Below, one piece after another: positions 1 to 9,793 of a stretch of 64,000 bases of DNA. The translations under genes were made by a program, and so were the position numbers. Source of the stretch: Hericium rajendrae (Eukaryota > Basidiomycota > Agaricomycetes > Russulales > Hericiaceae); NCBI GenBank assembly GCA_033439255.1, contig CM065891.1, forward strand, positions 806,001 through 870,000, read 5' to 3'. The notes beneath the pieces are model-generated. The model was not told the DNA's origin. It did no database searches and saw nothing but the letters and a program-made list of their open reading frames with translations. Position 1 is the first letter of the stretch. Each line of letters opens with the position of its first letter.

Positions 1-1755
1 TACTTCGCTCTCACTGTCTTCATTTCCGTGTTGCGTCGCTTCGCCATCTGCCAACTCGCATCTGAAGACATCAAAGTGGCTCTGTGGATGCGCTCTAGTA
101 CTTCACTTTGCTGGCCTCGCGCTTCACTAAAGCCTGATCGGCGCAAATGCTGGGAACGGACTGAGACCGTAATTCTAAGATATTGACCTTGGCCGTCTAC
201 CGGTACCCCTCCTTTGCATCGCACTCATGGCATCGAGATTCTCGTGGGTATCTGCCGCCTCATCGAACACCGGGTAGCGCGCCTTCTCGCCCGTCGCGAA
301 CTCAAGCCATGCGCGCCCGACATTCTCCAGCTCGTCCGTTCATTAGGACCTTACGTCACGCCACGATTGGAAGGCCGACGCCAGACATGTGTGCTCTCCA
401 CGCGGGCTCCCGGGCATCACCCTCTTCAGTCAGACCAGCATCGGGAGCGCCAGGTCGCAGTCGGAATGGTAGCCGAGTCGCCGTGCACGCCAGGCAAGTA
501 CGTCTGGTTGGTCACTTGCTCTCGCTCAGCTGAGTGCGCTTTCCGTTTCCATCGGTGGCCAAACATGGGAAATGATGTCCGAGGCTTTGACATTGATGCG
601 CTTCGACGTTCTCATCTTCTGCTAGCCTCGTGGATGTCAAAACGCGACCTGCGGAGATCTCTTGAACGGCCGTTGCGAGAAACAAGCGCGCTCAGGGACT
701 CGGAGGAAGTAGCGCGCTTGCAGTTGTTCTTCTCGAAACGGAACTCCGTGCTCCTCTTATTGTTCTTTGTTCTTTTCTCGCTGCCGGCCATAGCGCCTGC
801 GAGGAAGGACTCTAAGCGATATCAGATGCATAGCCGTACTGTGCAAGATGCTTTGAAGCCGGTACGTCCTACTCACCATTCTCTTCCGTCTTGGTATTCG
901 TCTCAAGCTGGACTTTTTCTTAGGAAACGTAGGCGGCTTCAGTTCAAGCGCGCAGACCTCGCGGGAGTATGTATCGATCTTCATATTCCTTTCTTCTACA
1001 TGTTGACCTCGAACCACTCAGACTCGAGGCTGTGTTTGTTAGGACAAATTCAAGATCATCTCACCAAAACGGAATATCATGCATACCAGACAGGCGTCTC
1101 TTCGACTACCCCAGCCAGGCTTATGGCTGCGCAGGTTGGTACGCGAGCTGTTCTGGCCGACTATCGGGACATGTAGCCGACAAAAGCGACAGATGGCAAG
1201 TACAACCGGGCAATCTATCAGCCAAAGCTTCTCTCGAGACGAAACACAGGATGCTTGCGTTGGTTCCGATCGCACTGACCTGTTTAGCTTTGCCTTTGAC
1301 ATGTAAAAAATGCTATCCTAACTCGTTCTCGTGCCCGATCCCACACGTTGCTTCCTTGAATGTCGTTCGCATTTTGCGCATAGCTGCCGTACTTATCACC
1401 ACAATTAATACTGTCCTGTTTTCGTTGCTTTAGCATCGAAGCATTGCATTTTGTCTGCCGGCTTTGTCCCGAGACCACCATCAAAGCAATCTGATTCCAT
1501 GGGTATCACCGTCTGCAAAACTATCAGACGCTATGTAATGAAGTACGTACCAATGCGTCTGCCGACTCGTCCAGCTTCGCGGAGCTTACGTCCTCATCGG
1601 CGGTGGAATACAAAGCTCAATCGAAGAGAGAGGGATAATTAAGACCGAGAATTCGGCGTTGATGCGCTTTGATGTCCATGCTTCTGTGAAGTCTTCAGTG
1701 ATTCCGTGGACGGTACGCACCGGTCATTGCGGCGACGAAAGAGCGAGATCAGGGT
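1..1755. other. Gene-poor start of window, degenerate repeats
   Basis: I see no supportable gene here. Open frames exist but have no recognisable domain, no consistent splice structure and no plausible composition. Two relics can be seen. Bases about 175-300 resemble 3290-3400, sharing a block that reads IDLGR in one frame and GIEIL further on. Bases about 590-650 resemble sequence upstream of the two coiled-coil genes elsewhere in the window (compare the reverse strand of 22040-22090). These look like decayed dispersed repeats. Confidence 0.5.
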
Positions 1756-2021
1756 CTTCGGCTGGGCTCGTGTTTTCTTGTTCTCGAAAAAGATTTCTGT
1801 ACCCATGCTATTGTTCTCGTCGGAAAAGCGACAGAGAAATGATCGTCAGACGCGTGGGCTTGATAGATGTGGCTGTGTCAATAAACAAGGCGGGCGGCTA
1901 TTGCTCCGTTCGACTTGACCAAAGCCACCATCTGCTCGCACATATAACGCGCAGATTCCAGGTATGTCTTGTCCATTCACCAAACCCCCCCCCCCGTTTC
2001 TCACTCTATTGCTCTCTCGAT
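1756..2021 (+). promoter_or_regulatory. Upstream region conserved between the two coiled-coil genes
   Basis: This block aligns with the reverse strand of about 21785-21990, the region upstream of the paralogue at 20775-21727. Shared pieces include a TTTCTGTAC-centred block near 1791-1803, a TATTGTTCTYGTC block just after it, a GGCTATTG...GTTCGA block near 1895-1915 and AAGCCACCA near 1921. A TATA-like CATATAA lies at about 1941-1947, about 75 bases before the ATG. It is inferred to be a shared core promoter. Confidence 0.55.
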
Positions 2022-2951
2022 ATGGCTCAGCAGAACAACGCTGTCTTTCCCCACATCCCTCACATTCAACCCCCTCCCATCTTCGCCGGTGCTCCCCTGC
2101 ATCTCCCCCATCTCCCCAATATGGTCGAGCACATAAACGCCCTCTCTGAAGCCATGGATGAATCGTCGCACTCTCAGAACGCGATGTCGGCTTCGTTCCA
2201 CGACCTCGCCCACGAGCTCGGCAACGTTCAGAACATACCTGTCATCGCGGGCGCGGAGGTGCAGGCCGACATACTGCAAGCAATCAATCTGTTGATCAAC
2301 AGCGTCAATCAAGGCAACCAGCGGCAGGAGCAACTGCACAACGCGCAGCAGGCCATGACCCAGCAGCTCAACAACATGCAGCAGGTCATGAACCAGCGAT
2401 TCAACAACGTACACCAAGTCATGAACCAGCGATTCAATAACGCACAGCAGGTCATGAACCAGCGTTTCGACAACATGCAAGAGGACATCGACCAGCGTTT
2501 CGATGATGTTGACGAGCGATTGGATGATGTCGATCAGCGATTGGTCAATGTTGAGGCAAGCATGGATGAGTTGGCCGAGTTGGTGGAATGGGAGTACGTT
2601 CCATTCACCATTCTCTTCTGTCTTGTGCGTTGACCCGTCCACTTTCAGACACAATGCTGGGACTGCGAGGACGATGAACAGCTTGACTCCCCTCGGTCCG
2701 TACAATGCAATCCCATCTAAGCCGCCACGCGCCGCCTACCCCGGGGTCTTCCCACCCAACAGCAGGGCTCTAAATAATATGTCAAGTACGCACATCATCC
2801 CAACCCACAGTTAGATGTGTAATTGACAAAATCTACAGCTGTACGATGCGGTGAGCTAGCTGCCGCTTGGGGTATTGATATAGTTGGTCTCAACCTTAAT
2901 GAGAAGAAAAAACGTATTGCACGTTTTATCGGAGTCAACTATACTATTTAA
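2022..2951 (+). CDS. Coiled-coil protein, member A of a two-gene family
   Basis: Three exons (2022-2593, 2649-2785, 2839-2951) join to an 822-nt frame encoding 273 residues. The N-terminus (MAQQN) is rich in Pro and His. A long coiled coil follows (about residues 95-190), built first from 11-residue repeats of the type MNQRFNN and then from 7-residue repeats (VDxRLDD). Exon 3 encodes a conserved tail containing LAAAWGID and FIGVNY. The paralogue at 20775-21727 has the same intron phases (2, then 1), an exon 3 of identical length (113 nt) and the same tail. I do not recognise the family, and no catalytic motif is visible. The repeats suggest a self-associating structural protein. The longer open frame reaching back to 1659 is promoter, since it aligns with the paralogue's non-coding upstream region. 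Confidence 0.8.
2374..2520 (+). repeat. 33-bp coding tandem repeat of the coiled coil
   Basis: Within exon 1, a 33-bp unit (reading MQQVMNQRFNN) is repeated about four times with small changes (MQQ, VHQ, AQQ, MQE starts). It then shortens to 21-bp units reading VDxRLDD. This is a hendecad-to-heptad coiled-coil pattern. Confidence 0.8.
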
Positions 2952-3449
2952 TTTAGCGACATCTCCTCGTCTCGTCGGCACATCCCCAACACTATCTCCA
3001 TGCTCTCACATCGCTACTTGCTATTGCGTCATCCTGCACACCGCTTTCTTTACTGTTTTATACCTGCATCTTCTGTATATACCCTGTAGCTCATCAATCG
3101 TCTCTGTTATCGTCGAAATTCACCTCGCTTCTGCTATCTCCATGTCGAGCCGCTCCTCTGTACATCCATTCGCACTTGAGGGTTGCACTGTATCTATGGG
3201 TGCGTTCTATTACTTCTGTTTCTGAATGCATTATTCTGCTCAAGTCCACTCGGCGCAAGTGCGAGGGGAGGATTAAGGCCATACCTCTCAGGTATTGACC
3301 TCGGCCGTACATCCCTCTGTGTTCCATTCGACGGCATTGAGATCCTCATGTGCAACTATCATCTCATCGAATGCCGGATAGCTGCCCGACGTCCTCCAGC
3401 TCCCGGACTGTACGAAACACTGGAGTCCATTGTCCTACGACGATCCGCC
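2952..3449. other. Intergenic, relic repeat at 3290-3400
   Basis: No gene is supported. Bases 3290-3400 match 175-290 loosely in the same orientation, reading GIDLGRTS...GIEILM...HLIE in one frame. This looks like a decayed copy of a dispersed sequence or gene fragment whose parent I cannot name. Confidence 0.4.
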
Positions 3450-4687
3450 TTAGAGCTTCCGAGACCACGTCAACACTATCTCCATCTCAATCTCCCATGA
3501 TCCGTTGTCCGCCTCATCCTGTAATGCTTTCTGTACGTCCTTGGTGATGCCGAAAGCGACAGCGGCGGGCGTCATCTCCCCAGTATAGGCGCGCATGATT
3601 GAGGTCCTCATGGTCTCATTGAGAGCGCGTAGGGCAGGATCTGTAATGTCAAGATCAAGACTCCTCCAACGAAATAAAAGACGACGGCATACCTTGTACA
3701 TCCGAACGATCATTGATGGCAATGGGAATGCGATGGGAGTCCACACTGCTGAATTTGCCTGTCTGAGTGAGTTTTGGGACCAGTAGCTCTGCTATCTGTG
3801 GCTCCTGGTGATTGGACCGCATGTAGCGCTCGTATAAACCGAAGGCTCGACTGACGGCCGGTGCGTCGCCTCCGACAGACCGGGCAAAGTTGACGTCGTC
3901 CAGGAGAAGGTACCCGCCGGGTGCCACTAGGTCTGCAAGGCGAGGAATGACCGTGCTTCCGTGAGGCAGCTGCATGTATAATTATTGGTAATGTTATCGC
4001 GGTAAGTCAGGATCGGCTAGGAAGAGACACGTACATGACAAAGTACGAAACGGACGTGCACGACGTCAAAGCTTCCAGGCGCGAACGGGAGCGGCCCTGT
4101 AACATCAACCTTTTGGAACTTCACATTTGGCGGGAGGGGGCTATTTGTTCGATGCGTCAGTTCCAGCGAGAACGAACAAAGTATGAGTACTATACATACC
4201 GAGGTGGAAGCGGGAACATGTCTGTCGCCACGACCTCTGCGTCGGGATACTCCTGCGCAGCTTGAATAGCCCTGATCATAATGAGCACGGAGTACGAGAA
4301 AACATCACGTTGATTTACCATGCCCCGGAGCCCGCACTGAACGTCGCGTCGAGCGATGATCAATGTCCCGCGTAAGATGGATGCTAGACGAAACTTACCC
4401 TAGCTCCAAAATCCTATGCGGCTTCTCGAGAGGAGCGAGGCTGAGCTTGCCACCTAGATAATCTTGCATCCCTTGATGCATAGCATCCAACCTAGAATCA
4501 ACTTCAGTCAAACCTCCAGCTGATGAGTGTATGACGCTGAACTGCACCTTTCCCATTCTCCGGTGCCACTCTGCACATCAAGATTATGGATCTGACGAAA
4601 CATGACAGCGAGCAGGATATGACGCACAACGAGTCCGTAGGAAGAGCCCTGTCCTATCGTAGGAGCTTTGAGTGTCGTCGTCGCCAT
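3450..4687 (-). CDS. SAM-dependent methyltransferase, UMTA/LaeA-like
   Basis: A class I methyltransferase split by about six short introns. Reading from 4687: MATTTLKAP..., then GLTEVDSRLDAMHQGM, then the SAM-binding motif I ILELGCGSGAWAIQAA assembled across two introns (4404-4270). An acidic strand (VVATDM) follows, then FDVVHVRFVLCH and LVAPGGYLLLDDV. The C-terminal exon (3640-3450) starts DPALRALNETMR. This order is that of fungal UMTA-type enzymes, which act in secondary metabolism or as LaeA-like regulators. The substrate cannot be told from sequence. I could not fix the first exon/intron junction (4630-4520), so the N-terminus is approximate. Everything downstream of GLTEVDS splices cleanly. 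Confidence 0.85.
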
Positions 4688-6135
4688 TTCGTAGGTGAGG
4701 AACGAGGAATGAGGAGCAATGTACCTTCGCCTTCCTTCCTTCCAAATCTTTATCCATTCCTGATGCGCGGATCGGAGACTGCGAAAGCGGAAGGCTAATA
4801 CAGTTGCGCGCACAGTTTGTTTCGCCGCAGCACGCATGCTGATCGAGTTCACTGCCGGCGGTAAGTTGTTCTGAGCCCGAAAGTCATGGATCGAAGGATA
4901 TTACTGCAGGAAGGGCGGCAGGAAGGGCGACACGAAGGGCGGCGCGAGGCAAGCATTGAGGCATTGATTGACTCCAGGATAATGCGGTCTCATACATATA
5001 CATGCCCATGTACCACGGGAATAACAAGTCCGTGTAGCAGATAGTTGAAGACCGACTGACTGGATGACGAAGCACTGCGCCGCCCCGACGGTTCCGACAT
5101 AACTGCGTGCCCGACGAATCCGATATCAGAGAGGTTATGAAGGCAGCATAAGAGCAACAGCTTCATTGATTATCGTTCAAGGCTGCGATATGGACGGGAC
5201 GGTGCACACGGCGCTTGGCGCAGTGAGGTCCGTAAGCACCGTATCTGCAGTGGACTGCGAATCACATTGAATATGGAACAAATAGCGGGACGACGTACTT
5301 TGCACAGCATCCATCTGGTACAAACGTGAGGCAGATGACACTATGCATAGATTATGTAGGTATCGCATACCAAGGATGAGAGCATGCCGCAGTGTACTCG
5401 CAGCTGTCGTTCTGGCCAGCGGGCTGCTTGATCCTCGATGAACTGTAAGCTATACCTATGCCGCGATTTCACATGTGCCCCCTTGCGTTCGATAGAAGGT
5501 GTGAAACAATGAGGTCTCATGGCTGCTGCAGTGCAGAACCACCGACGTTCCCGAGTCTCTGGGTTCAGAAAGGTCGGTGGAATCAGCAGTACGACAGATT
5601 CCCTGGGCTCCAATCAAAAAAAAACCCCCGTCGACTCTGCAGAGATCACGGTCGGCGTCAACAAAATAAAAGTATTAGCGTTGGTCAGTGTCACCGGTGC
5701 AAGATCTTCAGCGACGGAGAGTTGACGGAGAGATAGGCAGACTCGACTCACTCAGTACCAGGCCCCTTGCTTCCAGACGTGCGACAGGCCGTAACGAATG
5801 TCGGACCCATCTTGAACCGCACTCACAGCGCATCGTTCTTGACCAGCGCGAGGTTGTTGTGGGAATGATCGGTCACGATGTAGGCCAGGGCCGAAGAGTC
5901 GTCCGAAACGCATCTACCTTCATCTGCCGCCCAGCTTCCAGCCCGCGGCACACGCGCGATGCAGTTGTTGCCCAAAGCGACGTGTGCAAACACGAGTTTC
6001 CTGGGTTTCTAGCCTTGGAGGTGGCAATAGCGTAAGGAGTCGATGTTGTTTTGCAAGAGAAGGACCGCGCGACACTAGATCTAGGTTCGGGAGAAGGAAG
6101 GAAGGAAGTGTATTCCGCAGCGGTCCCAGAGGCAG
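4688..6135. other. Intergenic, no supported gene
   Basis: Open frames on the minus strand around 5341-5613 have gene-like composition but no recognisable domain and no clear splice signals linking them. A T-rich/A-rich tract sits at 5617-5628. CGGTCCCA at 6121-6128 recurs at 7052-7059 on the far side of the foldback element and may be a target-site duplication. Confidence 0.4.
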
Positions 6136-6505
6136 TTCAGTTAGACAGAATTATTCTGAAGCTGTAGTAAGGCCTGACAGAATTAATCTGTCAGCTTAAG
6201 GATCAGCCACATTACGGTTCAAACCGTAACAGGATCTCCCGCCGTAGTACAGATTGAACCGTAATGAAAGGTCCTGGGCCGCGTAGTCTAGCAAAACTAT
6301 GTAAAGACCGGGAATCGAACCTAGGGCAGTTCATCAGTTTCATCATGAACGCAGACACAACTAACCACTGGGCCAATATGCCGTTGAAGTTAATGTAAAT
6401 GTATGCATGATGAGCCATAATTTAGCAAAAATATCGACTTAGCAACATATTCGTGGGTCATGACCTGGACGGATAAATTCGTAATTACAGCTAAATCTGT
6501 AAATA
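6136..6505 (-). repeat. Left arm of foldback element
   Basis: Exact inverted partner of 6676-7045 over 370 bp, judged by eye. It carries the tRNA-like core in minus orientation, with the B-box at 6311-6321 and the A-box at 6361-6375. Confidence 0.85.
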
Positions 6506-6675
6506 TCAAATGAGTGAATTATATGTGATGAACAATGAAGGCATGAATTACAGATACATCTATAAAGACAGGTATACCTGTAAGGACAGGTATATCTGTC
6601 AGTATTAACTTTGAAGGTTATATCTGTAGGTTCTCTTCATTATCATTGTTTGCTAGTTAAGATTAGCTAACTTGG

Positions 6676-7045
6676 TATTTACGGATTTAGCTGTAATTAC
6701 GAATTTATCCGTCCAGGTCATGACCCACGAATATGTTGCTAAGTCGATATTTTTGCTAAATTATGGCTCATCATGCATACATTTACATTAACTTCAACGG
6801 CATATTGGCCCAGTGGTTAGTTGTGTCTGCGTTCATGATGAAACTGATGAACTGCCCTAGGTTCGATTCCCGGTCTTTACATAGTTTTGCTAGACTACGC
6901 GGCCCAGGACCTTTCATTACGGTTCAATCTGTACTACGGCGGGAGATCCTGTTACGGTTTGAACCGTAATGTGGCTGATCCTTAAGCTGACAGATTAATT
7001 CTGTCAGGCCTTACTACAGCTTCAGAATAATTCTGTCTAACTGAA
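6676..7045 (+). repeat. Right arm of foldback element
   Basis: Inverted partner of 6136-6505. The inner edge shows one visible C/T difference from the left arm near 6683. It carries the tRNA-like core in plus orientation. Confidence 0.85.
6799..6880 (+). other. tRNA-derived (SINE-like) Pol III core, right arm
   Basis: TGGCCCAGTGGTTAG (6806-6820) fits the A-box and GGTTCGATTCC (6860-6870) fits the B-box exactly, 54 bases apart start to start as in tRNA genes. The flanking acceptor segments (GGCATAT and TCTTTAC) do not pair and the T-stem has a mismatch, so it is a tRNA-derived promoter rather than a working tRNA. The mirror copy is at 6301-6382 on the minus strand. Confidence 0.65.
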
Positions 7046-7225
7046 TATCTACGGTCCCATTATGGAACAAAGCGGTGGCGCGTACTACGTAGACAGGCAC
7101 AGGACTACGCTACGCACACCCAAATCATGTAACTACTCTGATCACAACCCAGGATGATGAGTTGAGGCTGAGAGAGGCCAAGACAGACAGTATGTACAGT
7201 GCAGAACTAAGCAGAGTAAGAAAAT

Positions 7226-7337
7226 AGACCTGGGGAAAAACCCACACTGGGAAAACCTAGTCGGAAAAACCGCAGTTGTGGGAAAACCAGGCAAAAATGA
7301 TCATCACTGGGTAATGTCCTGTAGAAACACGAAATGG
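7226..7337 (+). repeat. 110-bp repeat with four GGGAAAAACC-like units
   Basis: Inverted copy of 9125-9237 at roughly 88-90% identity. It contains four spaced units of the form TGGGAAAACC, CGGAAAAACC and close variants. Its partner lies inside the spacer of the second foldback, so the pair is out of register with the 538-bp arms. Confidence 0.7.
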
Positions 7338-7477
7338 GTGCGAGGGACTGAAGACCAGTCGAAGGCGGCAGCACACTGACAATGCCGCGCAGACACCATG
7401 GTGTGTGCGACAGAGTACGACGATGAGGCCCAGGTAACAAATCCCCGGCAGAGCAGGGAGTCGTTGTATAAATGCCA

Positions 7478-7512
7478 GGCCCGAAACGGGGCCGCCGGCC
7501 CCCTTTCGGGCC
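7478..7512 (+). repeat. GC-rich hairpin next to a TATA-like box
   Basis: GGCCCGAAACGGGGCC (7478-7493) pairs with 7497-7512 through 16 positions with one mismatch and a 3-base loop. A TATA-like TGTATAAAT (7465-7473) lies just upstream. It could be part of a decayed LTR or other element promoter. The role is unknown. Confidence 0.6.
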
Positions 7513-8009
7513 CGGGGCGAGAGCGCGGGTGACATGGACCCCCCGATCAGTGCATAGGCCAGGCAAAAATGGTGTGAAAAGAAACATTTGCTAGTGCTTC
7601 ACCTTTTGTGCCTTGACGAAGTAATGAAAAACAAATGTGGAGCTTGGTGAGAGAAAGCAATGCCGACGAGTGTACTTGGTCCTTCAGGGCGGAGCCGCAG
7701 ATGTACGAGATCGGAAGCCTAGCCGATATGCCGGGCCAGACAAAAGAGCCAGGACGACGAGTGTCAAGATTATGTATGCATTCCGCGGAATGAAAATGAG
7801 GAGATGACGGGACAACACGACGAGCAAAGATTCGGAGCTGGGTAGAGCATGGGCATGCGAGAAGAGCACGCTTGCGCAGGGCGTATGACTTCGATGGAAG
7901 AGCCAGCAGACGCATGAGGCAGCGTAGGTTGCGAGCAGCGAAGCTGGGCGCGACGTGTACTAGGCAAGCCAACCAATGAGAAAGTGCGTCAAAATGGCGA
8001 ACAATTCGT

Positions 8010-8335
8010 GCGCAGAGCCACACGGCGTCTGGCGGGCAAGCAGTGAGACGTAGCTAATAGCACAATGAAGAGCGACTTGTAACACATAGGCCCAAAAACG
8101 CAGAGCTGGGGCGCCGAGCCACACGGCATCCGACGTGCAGGGTAGGAATTGAGGTTGGGGCTGAATAGCACAAGGGGCGCGAAGGAAGGTGTATGGGCCC
8201 AAAAGCGCAGAGCTGGAGCACCGAGCCACACGGCGTCCGACGTGCATCCAGCAGTGAAGAAATCGACAGCGAGAGGCGAGCGACGGACAGACCAATCGAC
8301 CAATGCACCGAGCCACACGGCATCCGATGTGCAGT
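8010..8335 (+). repeat. Four-copy GAGCCACACGGC repeat in the left arm
   Basis: The units begin near 8018, 8112, 8223 and 8308 and read GAGCCACACGGCRTCYGRYG with small changes. Two are preceded by a longer shared stretch, GCCCAAAARCGCAGAGCTGG. The right arm has the same set in the opposite orientation. Confidence 0.7.
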
Positions 8336-8480
8336 GTCAGGGCGTCGTCGAGCCGGACTGCGATGCGAACAGACGACATAAGCGACGACGCACCAGTAGA
8401 TCCCTCCTCGACAACGACGACAACGAGGGATACATGAGGAGGCGGATGGTGTCCGTGGATGGTGTTGCCGCTGTCGCTGT

Positions 8481-9255
8481 ACCGTCTCGTACCCCATCTC
8501 CCGCCGCACAGGTTGCCGGCCCTGTTGTGCCCCTCCTGCCCATTCCTGCCCTGCGCTCTGCGGGTGCAGATGTGCATACCACCCCCTCCAGCACTGCTCG
8601 CACCTGTGTGGCCAGAGTAGCGCCTCTTTTCTGCACGCATCTACTGCCCACGACCCAGCACTGAACGGTCGTGCCCTGATGCCAGCTGAGCCCGCGAAAG
8701 CACCAGCCAAAGGCTCGCACAAGCCTGTCCCGCAGGATACGGCACCGGACACCGTCGATGACGCCTCCACGGCCGCTCCCCGTCCCCGGTTGGACAAGGA
8801 CAAGGCCCGTGCTGTGCCCGCACCCGCACAGGCTTCATTCTCTCACTCCGATGGTGTTGCCTCCGCTCATCTCCCCGACGGTCTGATTCCTGCTAATTTG
8901 CAGTACTTCGGACTGCTTCGCTCTCCAGGCCTCCGTGGTGTCAAACACTGCTGGGATCTGCTCGCTGTTGCTGTCGCTTGCGAGTTCGTCCACATCGAGA
9001 AGGATCTCGCCGTGGTATCTTTACTCTCCGACTTCGATTTTGCACTGCACGGCAAATTGCTCGAGGAGCTTCGCCTTTACATGGACTCCATCCTCCCTCT
9101 TGTCGGCAATGCTGATTTCCATTCGCGCTCATTTCGTGTCTCTACAAGACATTGCCCAGTGATGATATTTTTGCCTGGTTTTCCCACAACTGCGGTTTTG
9201 CCGACTAGGTTTTCCCAGTGTGGGTTTTTTCCCAGGTCTGTTGGTCCGACGGCCG
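8481..9255 (+). other. Spacer of second foldback, relic open frames
   Basis: Two overlapping plus frames (to 8664, and 8679 onward) read as Pro/Ala/Ser-rich then helical sequence (for example LLEELRLYMDSI). They are separated by a stop and a frame change. The style is like a retroelement gag relic, but no zinc knuckle, protease or polymerase motif is present, so I do not name it. The inverted 110-bp repeat occupies 9125-9237. Confidence 0.4.
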
Positions 9256-9793
9256 ACAGCGACAGCGGCAACACCATCCACGGACACCATCCGCCTCCTC
9301 ATGTATCCCTCGTTGTCGTCGTTGTCGAGGAGGGATCTACTGGTGCGTCGTCGCTTATGTCGTCTGTTCGCATCGCAGTCCGGCTCGACGACGCCCTGAC
9401 ACTGCACATCGGATGCCGTGTGGCTCGGTGCATTGGTCGATTGGTCTGTCCGTCGCTCGCCTCTCGCTGTCGATTTCTTCACTGCTGGATGCACGTCGGA
9501 TGCCGTGTGGCTCGGTGCTCCAGCTCTGCGCTTTTGGGCCCATACACCTTCCTTCGCGCCCCTTGTGCTATTCAGCCCCAACCTCAATTCCTACCCTGCA
9601 CGTCGGATGCCGTGTGGCTCGGCGCCCCAGCTCTGCGTTTTTGGGCCTATGTGTTACAAGTCGCTCTTCATTGTGCTATTAGCTACGTCTCACTGCTTGC
9701 CCGCCAGACGCCGTGTGGCTCTGCGCACGAATTGTTCGCCATTTTGACGCACTTTCTCATTGGTTGGCTTGCCTAGTACACGTCGCGCCCAGC

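Larger units (their letters stand above)
6129..7051. mobile_element. Foldback element with 370-bp near-perfect inverted arms
   Basis: Bases 6136-6505 are the reverse complement of 6676-7045, with no indel and few or no mismatches: every matching pair sums to 13181. A 170-bp AT-rich spacer (6506-6675) lies between. The outer edge is flanked by CGGTCCCA at 6121-6128 and 7052-7059, a candidate 8-bp target-site duplication, although 6-7 bases next to each copy are not part of the inverted repeat. Each arm has a tRNA-like RNA polymerase III core and several short dyads (ACGGTTCAAACCGT, CAGAATTATTCTG). No transposase is encoded. The identical 68-residue frames in the two arms are a by-product of the palindrome. 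It resembles a non-autonomous foldback/MITE or a head-to-head pair of SINE-like units. Confidence 0.8.
7943..9793. mobile_element. Second foldback structure with 538-bp arms
   Basis: Bases 7943-8480 are the reverse complement of 9256-9793. Pairs sum to 17736, and I see about one mismatch (the codon reading V or I near 8230). The 775-bp spacer 8481-9255 has a Pro/Ala-rich open frame with no recognised domain, plus the displaced 110-bp repeat at 9125-9237. Each arm has four spaced copies of a 24-bp unit containing GAGCCACACGGC. Long inverted repeats with internal repeats are typical of foldback transposons, but I see no transposase. The near identity of the arms implies recent formation or gene conversion. 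Confidence 0.75.

Noticed and set aside
1659-2021. N-terminal extension of coiled-coil gene A from 1659
   Set aside because: The same sequence is upstream of gene B, where it is not in frame with the ATG, so it is promoter or leader. Both genes start at MAQ.
5341-5613. Minus ORF of 90 residues near the methyltransferase
   Set aside because: Gene-like in parts, but no domain and no splice partners found.
6799-6880. A functional tRNA gene
   Set aside because: The boxes are good, but the acceptor arms do not pair and the T-stem has a mismatch.
6212-6969. Two identical 68-residue ORFs at 6212-6418 (-) and 6763-6969 (+)
   Set aside because: They are the same stretch of the inverted arms read twice, they overlap the tRNA-like core, and they have no domain. 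The identity comes from the palindrome, not protein constraint.
8054-8803. 249-residue minus ORF across the second foldback arm
   Set aside because: Cys/Arg-rich shadow frame of a repeat, repeated in the opposite arm, no domain.
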